NCBI RefSeq assembly: GCF_019711635.1
Contig: NZ_JAIGNT010000002.1
Location: 248,001-312,000 of the forward strand
Direction of reading: 5' to 3'
DNA length: 64,000 nucleotides
Source: Qipengyuania huizhouensis
GTDB taxonomy: Bacteria; Pseudomonadota; Alphaproteobacteria; Sphingomonadales; Sphingomonadaceae
The translations under genes and the position numbers were made by a program. Within the stretch, counting starts at the first letter, position 1. Each line of letters opens with the position of its first letter. The notes under the pieces are model-generated. The model worked only from the letters and a program-made list of their open reading frames with translations. It made no database searches and was not told where the DNA came from. Shown here in pieces: positions 44,731 to 54,415 of this stretch.

Positions 44731-46932
44731 ATGAACACCTTCCTTCGCGTCGCCGCGACCGGCCTGCTTGTATCGACTTCCACCGCCGCTCTTGCGCAAG
44801 GGGCGCCGATCGTATTGCCCGGCGCTCCGGGAGAGGCGCCGCGTGTGATCGACGAGGCGCAGGCAATCGCGCTTTCGGACACGCGCTATTCACCGGCCGA
44901 CGTTGCCTTCATGCAGGGCATGATCGTCCACCACCAGCAGGCGGTGGAGATGGCCGATCTGGTCGAGGCGCGCACCAATAACGACGCGATCCTCAAGACC
45001 GCCGACCGCATCGGGGCGGGCCAGAACGACGAAATGAAGTTCATGCGCGAATGGCTCGAAGCGCGCGGCGAGCCGGTTGAAATGAGCCACGCCGGGCATC
45101 AGGGCCACAGCAGCCACCACGCTATGATGGGCATGGCCACTGCGGAGCAAATGGCGGCGCTCGCCGCGGCCAATGGGACCGAGTTCGACCGTCTGTTCCT
45201 CCAGCTGATGATCGCCCATCACAAAGGTGCGCTCGACATGGTCGAACGCCTGCACGATGCGCCGGGCAGCGCCTACGAGCCGGTGATGTTCGAATTCACC
45301 AACGAGGTGGTGAGCGACCAGCAGGCCGAGATCGACCGGATGAACGTGGTCCTCGCCGAACTCTCCACCGATCCGCGTGCCACGCTTGCGGCGGGCTTCC
45401 GCGATGCGGAGCAGGCGATCTCCAACCTCCGCCTGGTCGCGGCCCAGCCCAAGCCGACCGGCTTCTTCGATCCCGAGAACCCGGCCCAGCTGCAACCGCT
45501 GATCGAAAAGGACGAGGACGAAGAGAAGCCCTCCGGCACCGAAGCGGACGGCGAGGAAGAGGAAGAAAAGCCACAATTCGGCAAGCGTGGATCGCTGCTC
45601 AGCTTCGCCAATACCGATATCGCCTTCTCGGGCGATCTCATGGTCGCGGGCAATTATCACGGCTTCAACGCCTATCGCCTCGGCGAAGACGGCGTGCCGC
45701 AGCTCGTTTCCTCGATCGTCTGCCCCGGCGGGCAGGGCGACGTCTCCATCGTCGGCGATCTCCTGGTGATGAGCGTGCAGGACAGCCGCGCTCGTATCGA
45801 TTGCGGCCTCGAGGGCGTGACCGGCAAAGTCAGCGAAGATCGCTTCCGCGGCCTGCGCATCTTCGATATTTCGGACATCACCCGCCCGCGCCAGGTCGGT
45901 CTCGTCCAGACCTGCCGCGGCAGCCACACCCACTCCATCGTGAGCTCCGACGCCGACCGGATCGTGCTCTACAATTCCGGCACCTCCTACGTCCGCGACA
46001 ATGAGGAACTGGCAGGCTGTTTCGACACGGCGGGTGACGAGACCGCGCTGTTCAGCATCGACGTCGTCGAGATCCCCGTCGCCAATCCGGCGGCTGCGCG
46101 CATCGTCGACAGCCCGCGGGTCTTCGCGCGCGACGGCCAGATCGCCGGCCTCTGGCGCGGCGGCGATCATGGCGACGGCACGCAGGATACGAATGTCACC
46201 AACCAGTGCCACGACATCACCGTCTTCCCGGCAAAGAACCTCGCGGCGGGCGCGTGCTCGGGCAATGGCATCATCCTCGACATTTCGGACCCGATGAAGC
46301 CGGTCCGGATCGACGACGTGACCGACAAGGGCTTTGCCTACTGGCACTCGGCTACTTTCAACAACGATGGCACCAAGGTCCTCTTCACTGACGAATGGGG
46401 CGGCGGCGGACGTCCTCGTTGCCAGGCGGGCGATCCCACCAACTGGGGCGCCGACGCCTTCTATGCCATCGAGGACGGCAAGCTGAGCTATCGCGGGATG
46501 TACAAGCTGCCCGCGCCGCAGGGCGACAAGGAGAACTGCGTCGCACACAACGGCTCGATCATCCCGGTTCCGGGCCGCGATATCTTCGTGCAGGCGTGGT
46601 ATCAGGGCGGCATTTCGGTGATCGATTTCACCGATGCGTCCAATCCGGTCGAGATCGCCTATTTCGACCGCGGCCCGGTGGACGAGGACCAGCTCGTCAC
46701 CGGCGGCTACTGGAGCGCCTATTGGTACGACGGCCGCATCTACGCGACCGAGATCAGCCGCGGTCTGGATGTGTTCGCGCTGGAGCCGAGCGAGTTCCTG
46801 ACCCCCGAGGAAATTGCCGCCGCCGAAGCAGCGCAATACCCGGGCAATGTCTTCAACCCGCAGACCCAGACGCAGGTGACCTGGCCTGAAGACGTGATCG
46901 CGGCTGCCGAGGCGAGCCGCAAGGGCGGCTAG
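44731..46932 (+). CDS. Exported DUF305-LVIVD repeat fusion protein
   Basis: A 733-residue protein with a signal peptide (to ALAQ, residue 22). Residues about 50-200 are a DUF305 domain with two HH motifs (FMQGMIVHHQQAVEM and FLQLMIAHHKGALDM) and a His/Met-rich insert (HAGHQGHSSHHAMMGM), features linked with copper binding in other DUF305 proteins. A very acidic linker (KDEDEEKPSGTEADGEEEEE) follows, then about 440 residues of beta-propeller/LVIVD-type repeats (for example FSGDLMVAGNYHG, GLRIFDISDITRP, ILDISDPMKPV, ISVIDFTDASNPVEI). Function unknown; metal binding at the surface is inference. Confidence 0.88.
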   Translation: MNTFLRVAATGLLVSTSTAALAQGAPIVLPGAPGEAPRVIDEAQAIALSDTRYSPADVAFMQGMIVHHQQAVEMADLVEARTNNDAILKTADRIGAGQNDEMKFMREWLEARGEPVEMSHAGHQGHSSHHAMMGMATAEQMAALAAANGTEFDRLFLQLMIAHHKGALDMVERLHDAPGSAYEPVMFEFTNEVVSDQQAEIDRMNVVLAELSTDPRATLAAGFRDAEQAISNLRLVAAQPKPTGFFDPENPAQLQPLIEKDEDEEKPSGTEADGEEEEEKPQFGKRGSLLSFANTDIAFSGDLMVAGNYHGFNAYRLGEDGVPQLVSSIVCPGGQGDVSIVGDLLVMSVQDSRARIDCGLEGVTGKVSEDRFRGLRIFDISDITRPRQVGLVQTCRGSHTHSIVSSDADRIVLYNSGTSYVRDNEELAGCFDTAGDETALFSIDVVEIPVANPAAARIVDSPRVFARDGQIAGLWRGGDHGDGTQDTNVTNQCHDITVFPAKNLAAGACSGNGIILDISDPMKPVRIDDVTDKGFAYWHSATFNNDGTKVLFTDEWGGGGRPRCQAGDPTNWGADAFYAIEDGKLSYRGMYKLPAPQGDKENCVAHNGSIIPVPGRDIFVQAWYQGGISVIDFTDASNPVEIAYFDRGPVDEDQLVTGGYWSAYWYDGRIYATEISRGLDVFALEPSEFLTPEEIAAAEAAQYPGNVFNPQTQTQVTWPEDVIAAAEASRKGG

Positions 46933-46992
46933 GTCCCGGCGCGGGAGGGGCGTCACTTCGCCACTTCACACTGAGTGCTCACAGCACAAGAA

Positions 46993-47022
46993 AAGGCCCG
47001 GCGGATCGCTCCGCCGGGCCTT
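46993..47022. terminator. Bidirectional terminator between DUF305-LVIVD gene and groEL
   Basis: AAGGCCCGGCGGA-TCGC-TCCGCCGGGCCTT, a perfect 13-bp stem with a 4-base loop. Leftward it is followed by TTCTTG, rightward by CGTGTTTTC, and it separates convergent genes. Confidence 0.87.
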
Positions 47023-47056
47023 CGTGTTTTCTAGCCGTTCGGCTGGTCGGTAAGGC

Positions 47057-48724
<1,668 letters not shown>

Positions 48725-48755
48725 TTAGGCGAAGAAATGCGAAAGGGGTGGGCGA

Positions 48756-49043
48756 TCAGCCCATGATCCCCATGATGTCGCTTTCCTTCATGATAAGCAG
48801 GTCTTCACCGTCGAGCTTGATCTCGGTGCCCGACCACTTGCCGAACAGCACGCGGTCGCCGGCCTTGACGTCGAGCGGGGTTACGGTGCCGTCTTCGGCC
48901 CGGGCGCCTGAACCGACAGCGATGATTTCGCCTTCGCTCGGCTTTTCCTTGGCGCTGTCGGGAATGATGATCCCGCCGGCGGTCTTTTCTTCTGCTTCGA
49001 TGCGGCGCACGAGCACGCGGTCGTGCAGCGGACGAAATGCCAT
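48756..49043 (-). CDS. groS: Co-chaperonin GroES
   Basis: A 95-residue lid protein of the GroEL ring. [33 protein letters not shown] (given in parts in the family) contains the mobile loop; [16 protein letters not shown] closes the barrel. I placed the start at 49043 (MAFRPLHDR), preceded by AGAAAGG; upstream codons belong to the operator region. It is 55 bases upstream of groL. Confidence 0.98.
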   Translation of the reverse strand: MAFRPLHDRVLVRRIEAEEKTAGGIIIPDSAKEKPSEGEIIAVGSGARAEDGTVTPLDVKAGDRVLFGKWSGTEIKLDGEDLLIMKESDIMGIMG

Positions 49044-49077
49044 GTTGATGACCTTTCTCATAAGGTTGGATCTGGTG

Positions 49078-49104
49078 TTGGCACTCCCACGTCGAGAGTG
49101 CCAG
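49078..49104. promoter_or_regulatory. CIRCE operator (HrcA binding site) of groESL
   Basis: TTGGCACTC-N9-GAGTGCCAG, matching the CIRCE consensus TTAGCACTC-N9-GAGTGCTAA with the correct spacing, 34 bases upstream of the groS ATG. HrcA repression released on heat shock is established for this element; hrcA itself is not in the window. Confidence 0.95.
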
Positions 49105-49110
49105 CGCACC

Positions 49111-49140
49111 GCATTTGGGTGTGCGCCTGCACAGAGTCAA
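49111..49140 (-). promoter_or_regulatory. Candidate RpoH-type promoter of groESL
   Basis: On the minus strand TTGACT (49140 to 49135) is followed after about 13 bases by CACCCAAAT, resembling the sigma-32 -10 element CCCCATNT. It sits immediately upstream of CIRCE, the expected place. The match is imperfect. Confidence 0.45.
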
Positions 49141-49262
49141 CGGGAGGCTTCACAAAAATTTCTGCGCCGAGGGCGAGGCGGTGCCCGGGGTGGCCAGAGC
49201 GAGAGCTTCTCTCTATCGCGCCGCTGAATCCCGCCATTTCGCCTATGACAGGAGCGACCAGA

Positions 49263-50096
49263 ATGCAAACCGATCAGACCGTCTCGGCCCTTACCATCCC
49301 GGAACAGATTTTTCTTTGGCTGCGGCTGAACATGATCGAGATCGCCGGGGCCTTTGCGGTGCTGGTGATCGGCCTGCTGGTCGCAGGACTGATTTCGAAC
49401 TGGGTAGAAAAGGCACTTAGCCGCTCTCCCCGGTTCGAACCGACTGTGGCGAATTTCCTGTCCAACGTGGTCAAATATGCGCTGTGGGCGCTGGTACTGG
49501 TAACGGTGCTCGCCCAGTTCGGGGTGGAGACCACGAGCATCCTCGCCGCGCTCGGCGGCCTGGCGCTGGCCGTGGGGCTCGCCCTGCAGGGCACACTCAG
49601 CAATGTTGCCTCCGGCGTGATGATCCTCGTGCAGAAGCCGTTCAAGGTGGGCGAGGGGATTACCACCGGCTCGGTGACCGGCACGGTGCAGCAGATCGGG
49701 CTGTTCACCACCGAGCTGAAACAGTTCGACGGGCTCTTCGTGATGGTGCCCAACTCCGAACTGTGGAACCAGGCGATCGTCAATTTCAATCGCCACCCGA
49801 TCCGCCGGTTCGAGCTGATCGTGGGCATCGCCTATTCCGACAGCATGGAGCAGGCGCGCAAGGAATTGCTGGCCCTGGCAGAGGCAGACGAAAGGGTGCT
49901 GGACGATCCCGCGCCGCAAGCTTTCGTAAGCTCGCTCGATGACAGCTCGGTCGGTATCGGCCTGCGCGTCTGGTGCGTCACGAGCGATTACCTGACGCTG
50001 ACCTGGGACCTGACCGAGGCGGCGAAAGCGCGCTTCGACCAGGTCGGTCTCTCCATCCCCTTCCCGCAGCGCGAGGTCATCCAGCGGGCAGCGTGA
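49263..50096 (+). CDS. Small mechanosensitive channel, MscS family
   Basis: A 277-residue minimal MscS with three hydrophobic segments near residues 20-45, 62-82 and 88-115. The pore helix is LAALGGLALAVGLALQGTLSNVASGV, here given in two parts by the Gly/Ala pattern, then KPFKVGEGITTGSVTGTV. The C-terminal beta/alpha vestibule ends RFDQVGLSIPFPQREV. It is close in size and sequence to E. coli MscS, unlike the longer paralogues at 17917 and 34474. Start ATG at 49263 follows AGGAG. Convergent with the MATE gene, one base between stops. Confidence 0.94.
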   Translation: MQTDQTVSALTIPEQIFLWLRLNMIEIAGAFAVLVIGLLVAGLISNWVEKALSRSPRFEPTVANFLSNVVKYALWALVLVTVLAQFGVETTSILAALGGLALAVGLALQGTLSNVASGVMILVQKPFKVGEGITTGSVTGTVQQIGLFTTELKQFDGLFVMVPNSELWNQAIVNFNRHPIRRFELIVGIAYSDSMEQARKELLALAEADERVLDDPAPQAFVSSLDDSSVGIGLRVWCVTSDYLTLTWDLTEAAKARFDQVGLSIPFPQREVIQRAA

Positions 50097-50097
50097 A

Positions 50098-51510
50098 TTA
50101 CCGGCTGGCGGGGCGCAGGGTTAGGCCCAGCGCCTCGCGCCGGTGCCAGCGCCATCCGAGCAGCGCGGCGGCGACGATGAGCCCGGTCGCAAGACCGATC
50201 CAGATGCCGACCCCTTCGAGCGGTGTGGCAAAGCCCAATACCAGCGCGGTGCCGATGCCCGGCACCCAATAGGCGAAGCCGGCGATCCACATTGGGATGC
50301 GCGTGTCCTGCAGGCCGCGTAGCGCGCCTGCTGCGACCGCCTGCATGCCGTCAAACAGCTGGAAGGCGGCAGCGATCACGATATAGGTCAGCGCAAAGCC
50401 GACCAGCGGGGCATTCTTCGGATCCCACGGATCGATATAGATCGCGAGCAGGTATTCAGGCGCGATGATCATCGCCAGCGCGGTAATCGCCATGAAGCCC
50501 GTACCGATCACGATCGCGCTCCAGCCCGCGCGCTTCATACCCTCGGAATCGCGCGCGCCGTAGAAATAGCCCACCCGGATCGTGGCCGCCTGCCCGACCC
50601 CGAAAGGCACCTGGAAGGCGAGCGCGGCGATTTGCAGCGCAACGGTGTGCGCGGCCAGCTGTGTCGCGCCGATATTGCCCATCAGGAAAGCGGCAGCGCC
50701 GAAGATCCCCGCTTCGGCCGTGATCGTCAGCGCGATCGGCGTACCGACGCGGGTGATGTGCCACAGGCGCTGCCAGTCCGGCGACCACCAGCGGCCGAAG
50801 ATATGGTAGCGGTGGAGCCGCGGATCGAGCCGGATGGCGACGATATAGGCAGTCAGCGTGGTGAGCGTGGTGATGATTGTCGCCACAGCCGCACCCTTCA
50901 GCCCAAGTTCGGGCGCGCCGAAATTACCGAAGATGAAGGCATAATTCGCCAGCGCGTTCACGAAGATGCCGGCCGCCGTAATTGCGGTGGCGAAGATCGG
51001 CCGGTCGAGCGTCGAAACGAAACTGCGCAGCACATTGTTGAACAGCATCGGCACGAGGCTGAGCACCAGCAGCGTATTGTATCCGAGCGCCATGGCGATG
51101 ATCTGCGGTTCCTGCCCGGTCACGCGCATCAGCGGGCCGAGCAGCAGGCACAGGCCGATCCCTGCCACGCCCGAAATCACCGAAAGCCACAGCGCCATCC
51201 GCACCGAACGGCGCACGGGCCGCAGCGCCGGTGCGCGCTCCCCCAGTTCCGCCGCCGCGACCGCGGCGACGGCACCCGTCAATCCCGACAGCGCCCAAAG
51301 GACCAGCCCGAAGAGGGCTATGGCCAGCGCCGATGCGGCCAGCTGGTCCTCGCCCAGCCGCGCGATGAAGATCACGTCGATCGCATAGGTCAGCATCTGC
51401 AGCAGGTTCGCCGCCGCCAGCGGCCAGCTCAGCCGCAGGGTCGCGGCGATTTCGCCGCGCCAGCCTTCTCTGCCGAGGGGCAGGGGCGTGGAGGAAGTTG
51501 TGGAACTCAT
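50098..51510 (-). CDS. MATE family multidrug/toxin exporter
   Basis: A 470-residue inner-membrane transporter with about 12 hydrophobic helices in two six-helix halves; the N-terminal LRLSWPLAAANLLQMLTYAIDVIFIARLGEDQLAASALA is the usual MATE opening. MATE proteins export cationic drugs or metabolites with Na+ or H+. Substrate not predictable. A perfect hairpin (51541-51562) lies in the region just upstream of its start. Confidence 0.92.
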   Translation of the reverse strand: MSSTTSSTPLPLGREGWRGEIAATLRLSWPLAAANLLQMLTYAIDVIFIARLGEDQLAASALAIALFGLVLWALSGLTGAVAAVAAAELGERAPALRPVRRSVRMALWLSVISGVAGIGLCLLLGPLMRVTGQEPQIIAMALGYNTLLVLSLVPMLFNNVLRSFVSTLDRPIFATAITAAGIFVNALANYAFIFGNFGAPELGLKGAAVATIITTLTTLTAYIVAIRLDPRLHRYHIFGRWWSPDWQRLWHITRVGTPIALTITAEAGIFGAAAFLMGNIGATQLAAHTVALQIAALAFQVPFGVGQAATIRVGYFYGARDSEGMKRAGWSAIVIGTGFMAITALAMIIAPEYLLAIYIDPWDPKNAPLVGFALTYIVIAAAFQLFDGMQAVAAGALRGLQDTRIPMWIAGFAYWVPGIGTALVLGFATPLEGVGIWIGLATGLIVAAALLGWRWHRREALGLTLRPASR

Positions 51511-51540
51511 GGTCTTCCGCTCCCCCTCGATTCGGAAGAG

Positions 51541-51562
51541 CCGATCCGCTTAGGCGGATCGG
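51541..51562. other. Perfect 9-bp hairpin upstream of the MATE gene
   Basis: CCGATCCGC-TTAG-GCGGATCGG, beginning 31 bases before the MATE start codon on the minus strand. No T run. It may be a leader structure or a regulator site. The rest of the 249-bp gap to the PilZ-XRE gene shows nothing I recognise. Confidence 0.4.
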
Positions 51563-51759
51563 TGCCGGACCTCAAACGCGGATTTCGTCCATCGGGCCAC
51601 AGCGCTACGATTGCCGGATATTCCGACCTGCCCCGCCCGCTCGGCACAGCCTGGAATTTTGCGATTTGCGCCATGTGGCCAGTTGTGGGATGAAAGAGAC
51701 GGTCGGCCTTCGGGAAACAATTCGGGTTTGCCGAAAAAACAATGAAACGAGAGGTTCCG

Positions 51760-52443
51760 GTGAACGACAAGATGGATCTCGACCGCCGCCAGCCGCGTTT
51801 GGTCCTTCGGCTGCAAACGGGGGTAGGGCAGTCGGGCAAGGCGTTCGACGCCGAAATCCTCAACCTCTCGCGCAATGGCATGCTGGTGCGAACCGAAGCG
51901 GAACTGTCGCTCGACGATCCGATCGCGGTCGTCCTGCCGAACAGCGGCGCCGTGCCTGCCAAGGTCGTCTGGTTTGCGGATGGCCTTTACGGTTGCAGCT
52001 TCCTCGAACCGATTTCCCAGGACGAAATGGACGCGGCCACTTATGTCGCTTCGAACGAGGATGATCCCGACCATCGCTATGGCGTAGATCATGAAACGCT
52101 CGGTAGCAGGATCAAGCGCCTGCGGGTGAGCAAGGGCCATACCATGCGCGGGCTGGCGCAGAAAGTCGGAGTAAGCAAGCCCACGCTATGGAAGTGGGAA
52201 GGCGACCAGGTTCGCCCGCGTCACGAGACGATGCAGAGACTGGCCGAAGAGCTGGGTGTGAGCGAGCTGGAACTGGTCTACGGGGCGCCGGGCCTGGGCA
52301 AGGCGATCGCGCTGGCCGAAGAGGATGCAGGCAGTGGCGGTTCGCTTGCGGACATCGTCCGGGCAAGCCGCAAGCGTATTGCCGATGCCGCCGGGGTCGA
52401 GGAAACCAGCGTCGAAATCCACATCAACTGGGACAGCGAATAG
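51760..52443 (+). CDS. PilZ domain fused to an XRE-type helix-turn-helix
   Basis: A 227-residue two-domain protein. The PilZ domain (about 9-88) keeps both c-di-GMP motifs: RxxxR at R9-R13 and NxSxxG at N35-G40. After an acidic linker, residues 112-172 form an XRE/HTH_3 domain (LGSRIKRLRVSKGHTMRGLAQKVGVSKPTLWKW in parts), followed by a tail. The GTG at 51760, preceded by GAGAGG, looks better than the ATG at 51742. The architecture suggests a c-di-GMP-responsive DNA-binding protein. It faces the Tad pilus cluster, with stop codons 16 bases apart. Confidence 0.88.
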   Translation: MNDKMDLDRRQPRLVLRLQTGVGQSGKAFDAEILNLSRNGMLVRTEAELSLDDPIAVVLPNSGAVPAKVVWFADGLYGCSFLEPISQDEMDAATYVASNEDDPDHRYGVDHETLGSRIKRLRVSKGHTMRGLAQKVGVSKPTLWKWEGDQVRPRHETMQRLAEELGVSELELVYGAPGLGKAIALAEEDAGSGGSLADIVRASRKRIADAAGVEETSVEIHINWDSE

Positions 52444-52459
52444 GCGCGCGCCTGCGCAA

Positions 52460-53161
52460 TCAGGGGCGCAGCACCAGCCGGTCGTGAATGGCATCGTACC
52501 GCAGGTCCAGCCCGGCGGTCCTGACCCGGTCCAGCGACAGGCGGCCGCTCTCACCGGCGGGTGGCAGATTTCCGGCCTTGTCAGCGGCCCCCAACCGCGC
52601 GAGTGCGGTGACCAGTTCGCCCCGGTCCACCTCGATCAGCGAACCGCCGATCAGGAAAATTGTCAGACCCGTGGCTTCGCCGCCTTCGGCAGCGATGGTC
52701 TTGGGCACGCCGACGCCCCCGTTGACCGATGAAACACCCTCGGTGAGGCTGTATCCGATCGGAAGCACCCCGTTCGCATCGGGCCTGGCGTAATTCGCGC
52801 GCCGCTGGTCGCGCTGGCTCTGCGGCGATCCCGCAGACTTGGCAGCAGAGGCCGCTGCGATGCGGACAGGGGCGATCTCGTCTTCCCCGGCGACATCCGC
52901 CCCTGCATCTGTGACCGCCGCGTCCGGTGCGGCAGGAGCAGGCACCGGGAACTCGTGCCCGAAATGCACCACGCGTTCTTCCGGTACGCTGGAAAGCGAG
53001 ACGCGCACGACTGCCCCGCTGTCGTTGCCGCTTCCGTCAGGCCGCATGCTCCATGCGAAGAGGAGAATGCAGGCGAAGGTGGCGAGCAGGACGATGGCGC
53101 GTGAAAATCGTCGGGGAGGTACGGGCACCAGCTTCCCATCGTCCGGACGCATCTGGATCAT
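52460..53161 (-). CDS. Membrane-anchored hypothetical protein of the Tad cluster
   Basis: A 233-residue protein with one N-terminal transmembrane segment (residues 21-37, AIVLLATFACILLFAWS), then a long Ala/Pro/Asp-rich linker, and a folded C-terminal part with GLTIFLIGGSLIEVDRGELVTAL and LDLRYDAIHDRLVL. No family recognised. Its start overlaps the cpaA stop by 4 bases, so it is co-translated with the prepilin peptidase and probably takes part in pilus assembly. The topology, anchor inside and body outside, resembles GspC- or PilP-like adaptor proteins, but that is only a suggestion. Confidence 0.75.
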   Translation of the reverse strand: MIQMRPDDGKLVPVPPRRFSRAIVLLATFACILLFAWSMRPDGSGNDSGAVVRVSLSSVPEERVVHFGHEFPVPAPAAPDAAVTDAGADVAGEDEIAPVRIAAASAAKSAGSPQSQRDQRRANYARPDANGVLPIGYSLTEGVSSVNGGVGVPKTIAAEGGEATGLTIFLIGGSLIEVDRGELVTALARLGAADKAGNLPPAGESGRLSLDRVRTAGLDLRYDAIHDRLVLRP

Positions 53162-53619
53162 CGCGACATCCAGAATGCGTAACCGACCGCGCCGATCGCA
53201 ATTGCAACTCCGTAGGGAAGCTTGGCAAAATCGCCCTTAAGGCGCTTTTTCAGCCCCGTTGCGTGCTTGAGGGTCAGCCAGGATACGGCGAGGAAAAAGC
53301 CGGCAAAGGTGATCGCCACGAACAGGCCGAGCATTTCCCACAAGGGGTAGAAGGAGGCCACCGCCGCGTAGAACTTGCCGTCACCGCCACCGAAAATACC
53401 CGCCATGAAAAGCAGGTACCCGACCATCAGGGCGAGCGCGGCGTGCGCGAAATGCAGGCCCAGCGCGCTCCAGCCGCCCATGGTGAAGGCGAATCCGAGA
53501 CCGGTCACCAGCATCACCAGGCAGAGGATATTCGGCAAGCGCCGCGTGAACGCGTCCAGCCCAGCGCCGATGGCGGCGAGGGCACCCAGCGCGCCGAGCC
53601 AGAGTGTGATCACGCCCAC
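53158..53619 (-). CDS. cpaA: Prepilin peptidase CpaA/TadV (A24 family)
   Basis: A 153-residue multi-pass protease that cleaves the Flp prepilin leader. The two catalytic Asp are in GAGLDAFTRRLPN (Asp21) and GIFGGGDGKFYAAV, the second matching the GxGD motif. Length is typical for the short TadV type, without the N-methylation domain. It lies 8 bases after the TPR lipoprotein gene. The pilin (flp) gene is not seen and may be upstream of cpaB beyond the window. Confidence 0.92.
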   Translation of the reverse strand: MGVITLWLGALGALAAIGAGLDAFTRRLPNILCLVMLVTGLGFAFTMGGWSALGLHFAHAALALMVGYLLFMAGIFGGGDGKFYAAVASFYPLWEMLGLFVAITFAGFFLAVSWLTLKHATGLKKRLKGDFAKLPYGVAIAIGAVGYAFWMSR

Positions 53620-53627
53620 CGCGGGGC

Positions 53628-54413
53628 CTAGTTCTTGTCGGGCGCGGCCGGGCGCGGAGCCAGTCTGACGCGCAGCGGATAGTTGCCGGCAGTCGCCGAC
53701 TGGCCGATACGGACACGCGGCGGCGCGGCATCATTCGCAGTGCGCAGCACGATCTCCGCCGGACGGGCGGCACCTGCCGGCTGCCGCAATTCGCCACTCG
53801 ACAGGCGCACGCGTGATGGCGCGGAATTCGCCGCCTGCGTCTGAGAAGCCGATACCGGTCCCCCGACGCTTACACGCTGCGAACGGGCCGCATTCGAAAT
53901 GGTGATCCGGTGGGTTTCCCCGCCGCTCATGACCATCCGTTCGTCGGTCACCGGTTCGGCGGGTAAGACCGGATCGTTCTGCGCCAGTTCGGCCAGCGTT
54001 TCGCGCGCCCTTTCACGCTGTGCATACAGCAGGCGGCTGTCGCGGGCGAGATCGCTGCGGTAGAACCGATCGAGATTGGCGGCAAACCGCTCGTTATCCG
54101 CATCGACGCGGGTCGCCGCGACGAAATAGCGTTCGGCGAGATCTGCCCGGCCAAGCTTGGCGTAAGCGACCCCCAGCGCGTTGAGCGCATCTCCGCTGGT
54201 CTGCGGATTGAGCGCGGCGCGGTGGAGCGGGGCTAGTGCATTGCCGGTGCGGCCTGCACGCAGGTGTTCGCGGCCTTCCTCGAGATCGGCGGGTCCGATG
54301 GCATATTGCGGAGCCGAGGAATGGCGCGAGAAATCGAACGCCTGGATGAAATTCTGGCAGCCCCCCAGGCTGGCGGCGAGCGCAACGAGCGCAAGTGTGG
54401 ATGCAGGTTTCAT
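53628..54413 (-). CDS. TPR-containing lipoprotein of the Tad cluster (TadD-like)
   Basis: A 261-residue protein. Signal with lipobox LGGC (Cys19). A tetratricopeptide-like helical region lies at about 45-145 (EEGREHLRAGRTGNALAPLHRAAL, GDALNALGVAYAKLGRADLAERYFVAA), followed by a Ser/Arg/Ala-rich tail with repeated RVRL/RVS segments. Position after tadC matches TadD, the outer-membrane pilotin-like TPR lipoprotein of Tad systems. It is transcribed 2 bases downstream of tadC. Confidence 0.82.
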   Translation of the reverse strand: MKPASTLALVALAASLGGCQNFIQAFDFSRHSSAPQYAIGPADLEEGREHLRAGRTGNALAPLHRAALNPQTSGDALNALGVAYAKLGRADLAERYFVAATRVDADNERFAANLDRFYRSDLARDSRLLYAQRERARETLAELAQNDPVLPAEPVTDERMVMSGGETHRITISNAARSQRVSVGGPVSASQTQAANSAPSRVRLSSGELRQPAGAARPAEIVLRTANDAAPPRVRIGQSATAGNYPLRVRLAPRPAAPDKN

Positions 54414-54415
54414 GA

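Noticed and set aside
44890..46956. 688-codon open frame antisense to the DUF305-LVIVD gene
   Set aside because: Caused by GC-rich codon bias; the plus-strand product has a signal peptide, known domains and a sensible start.
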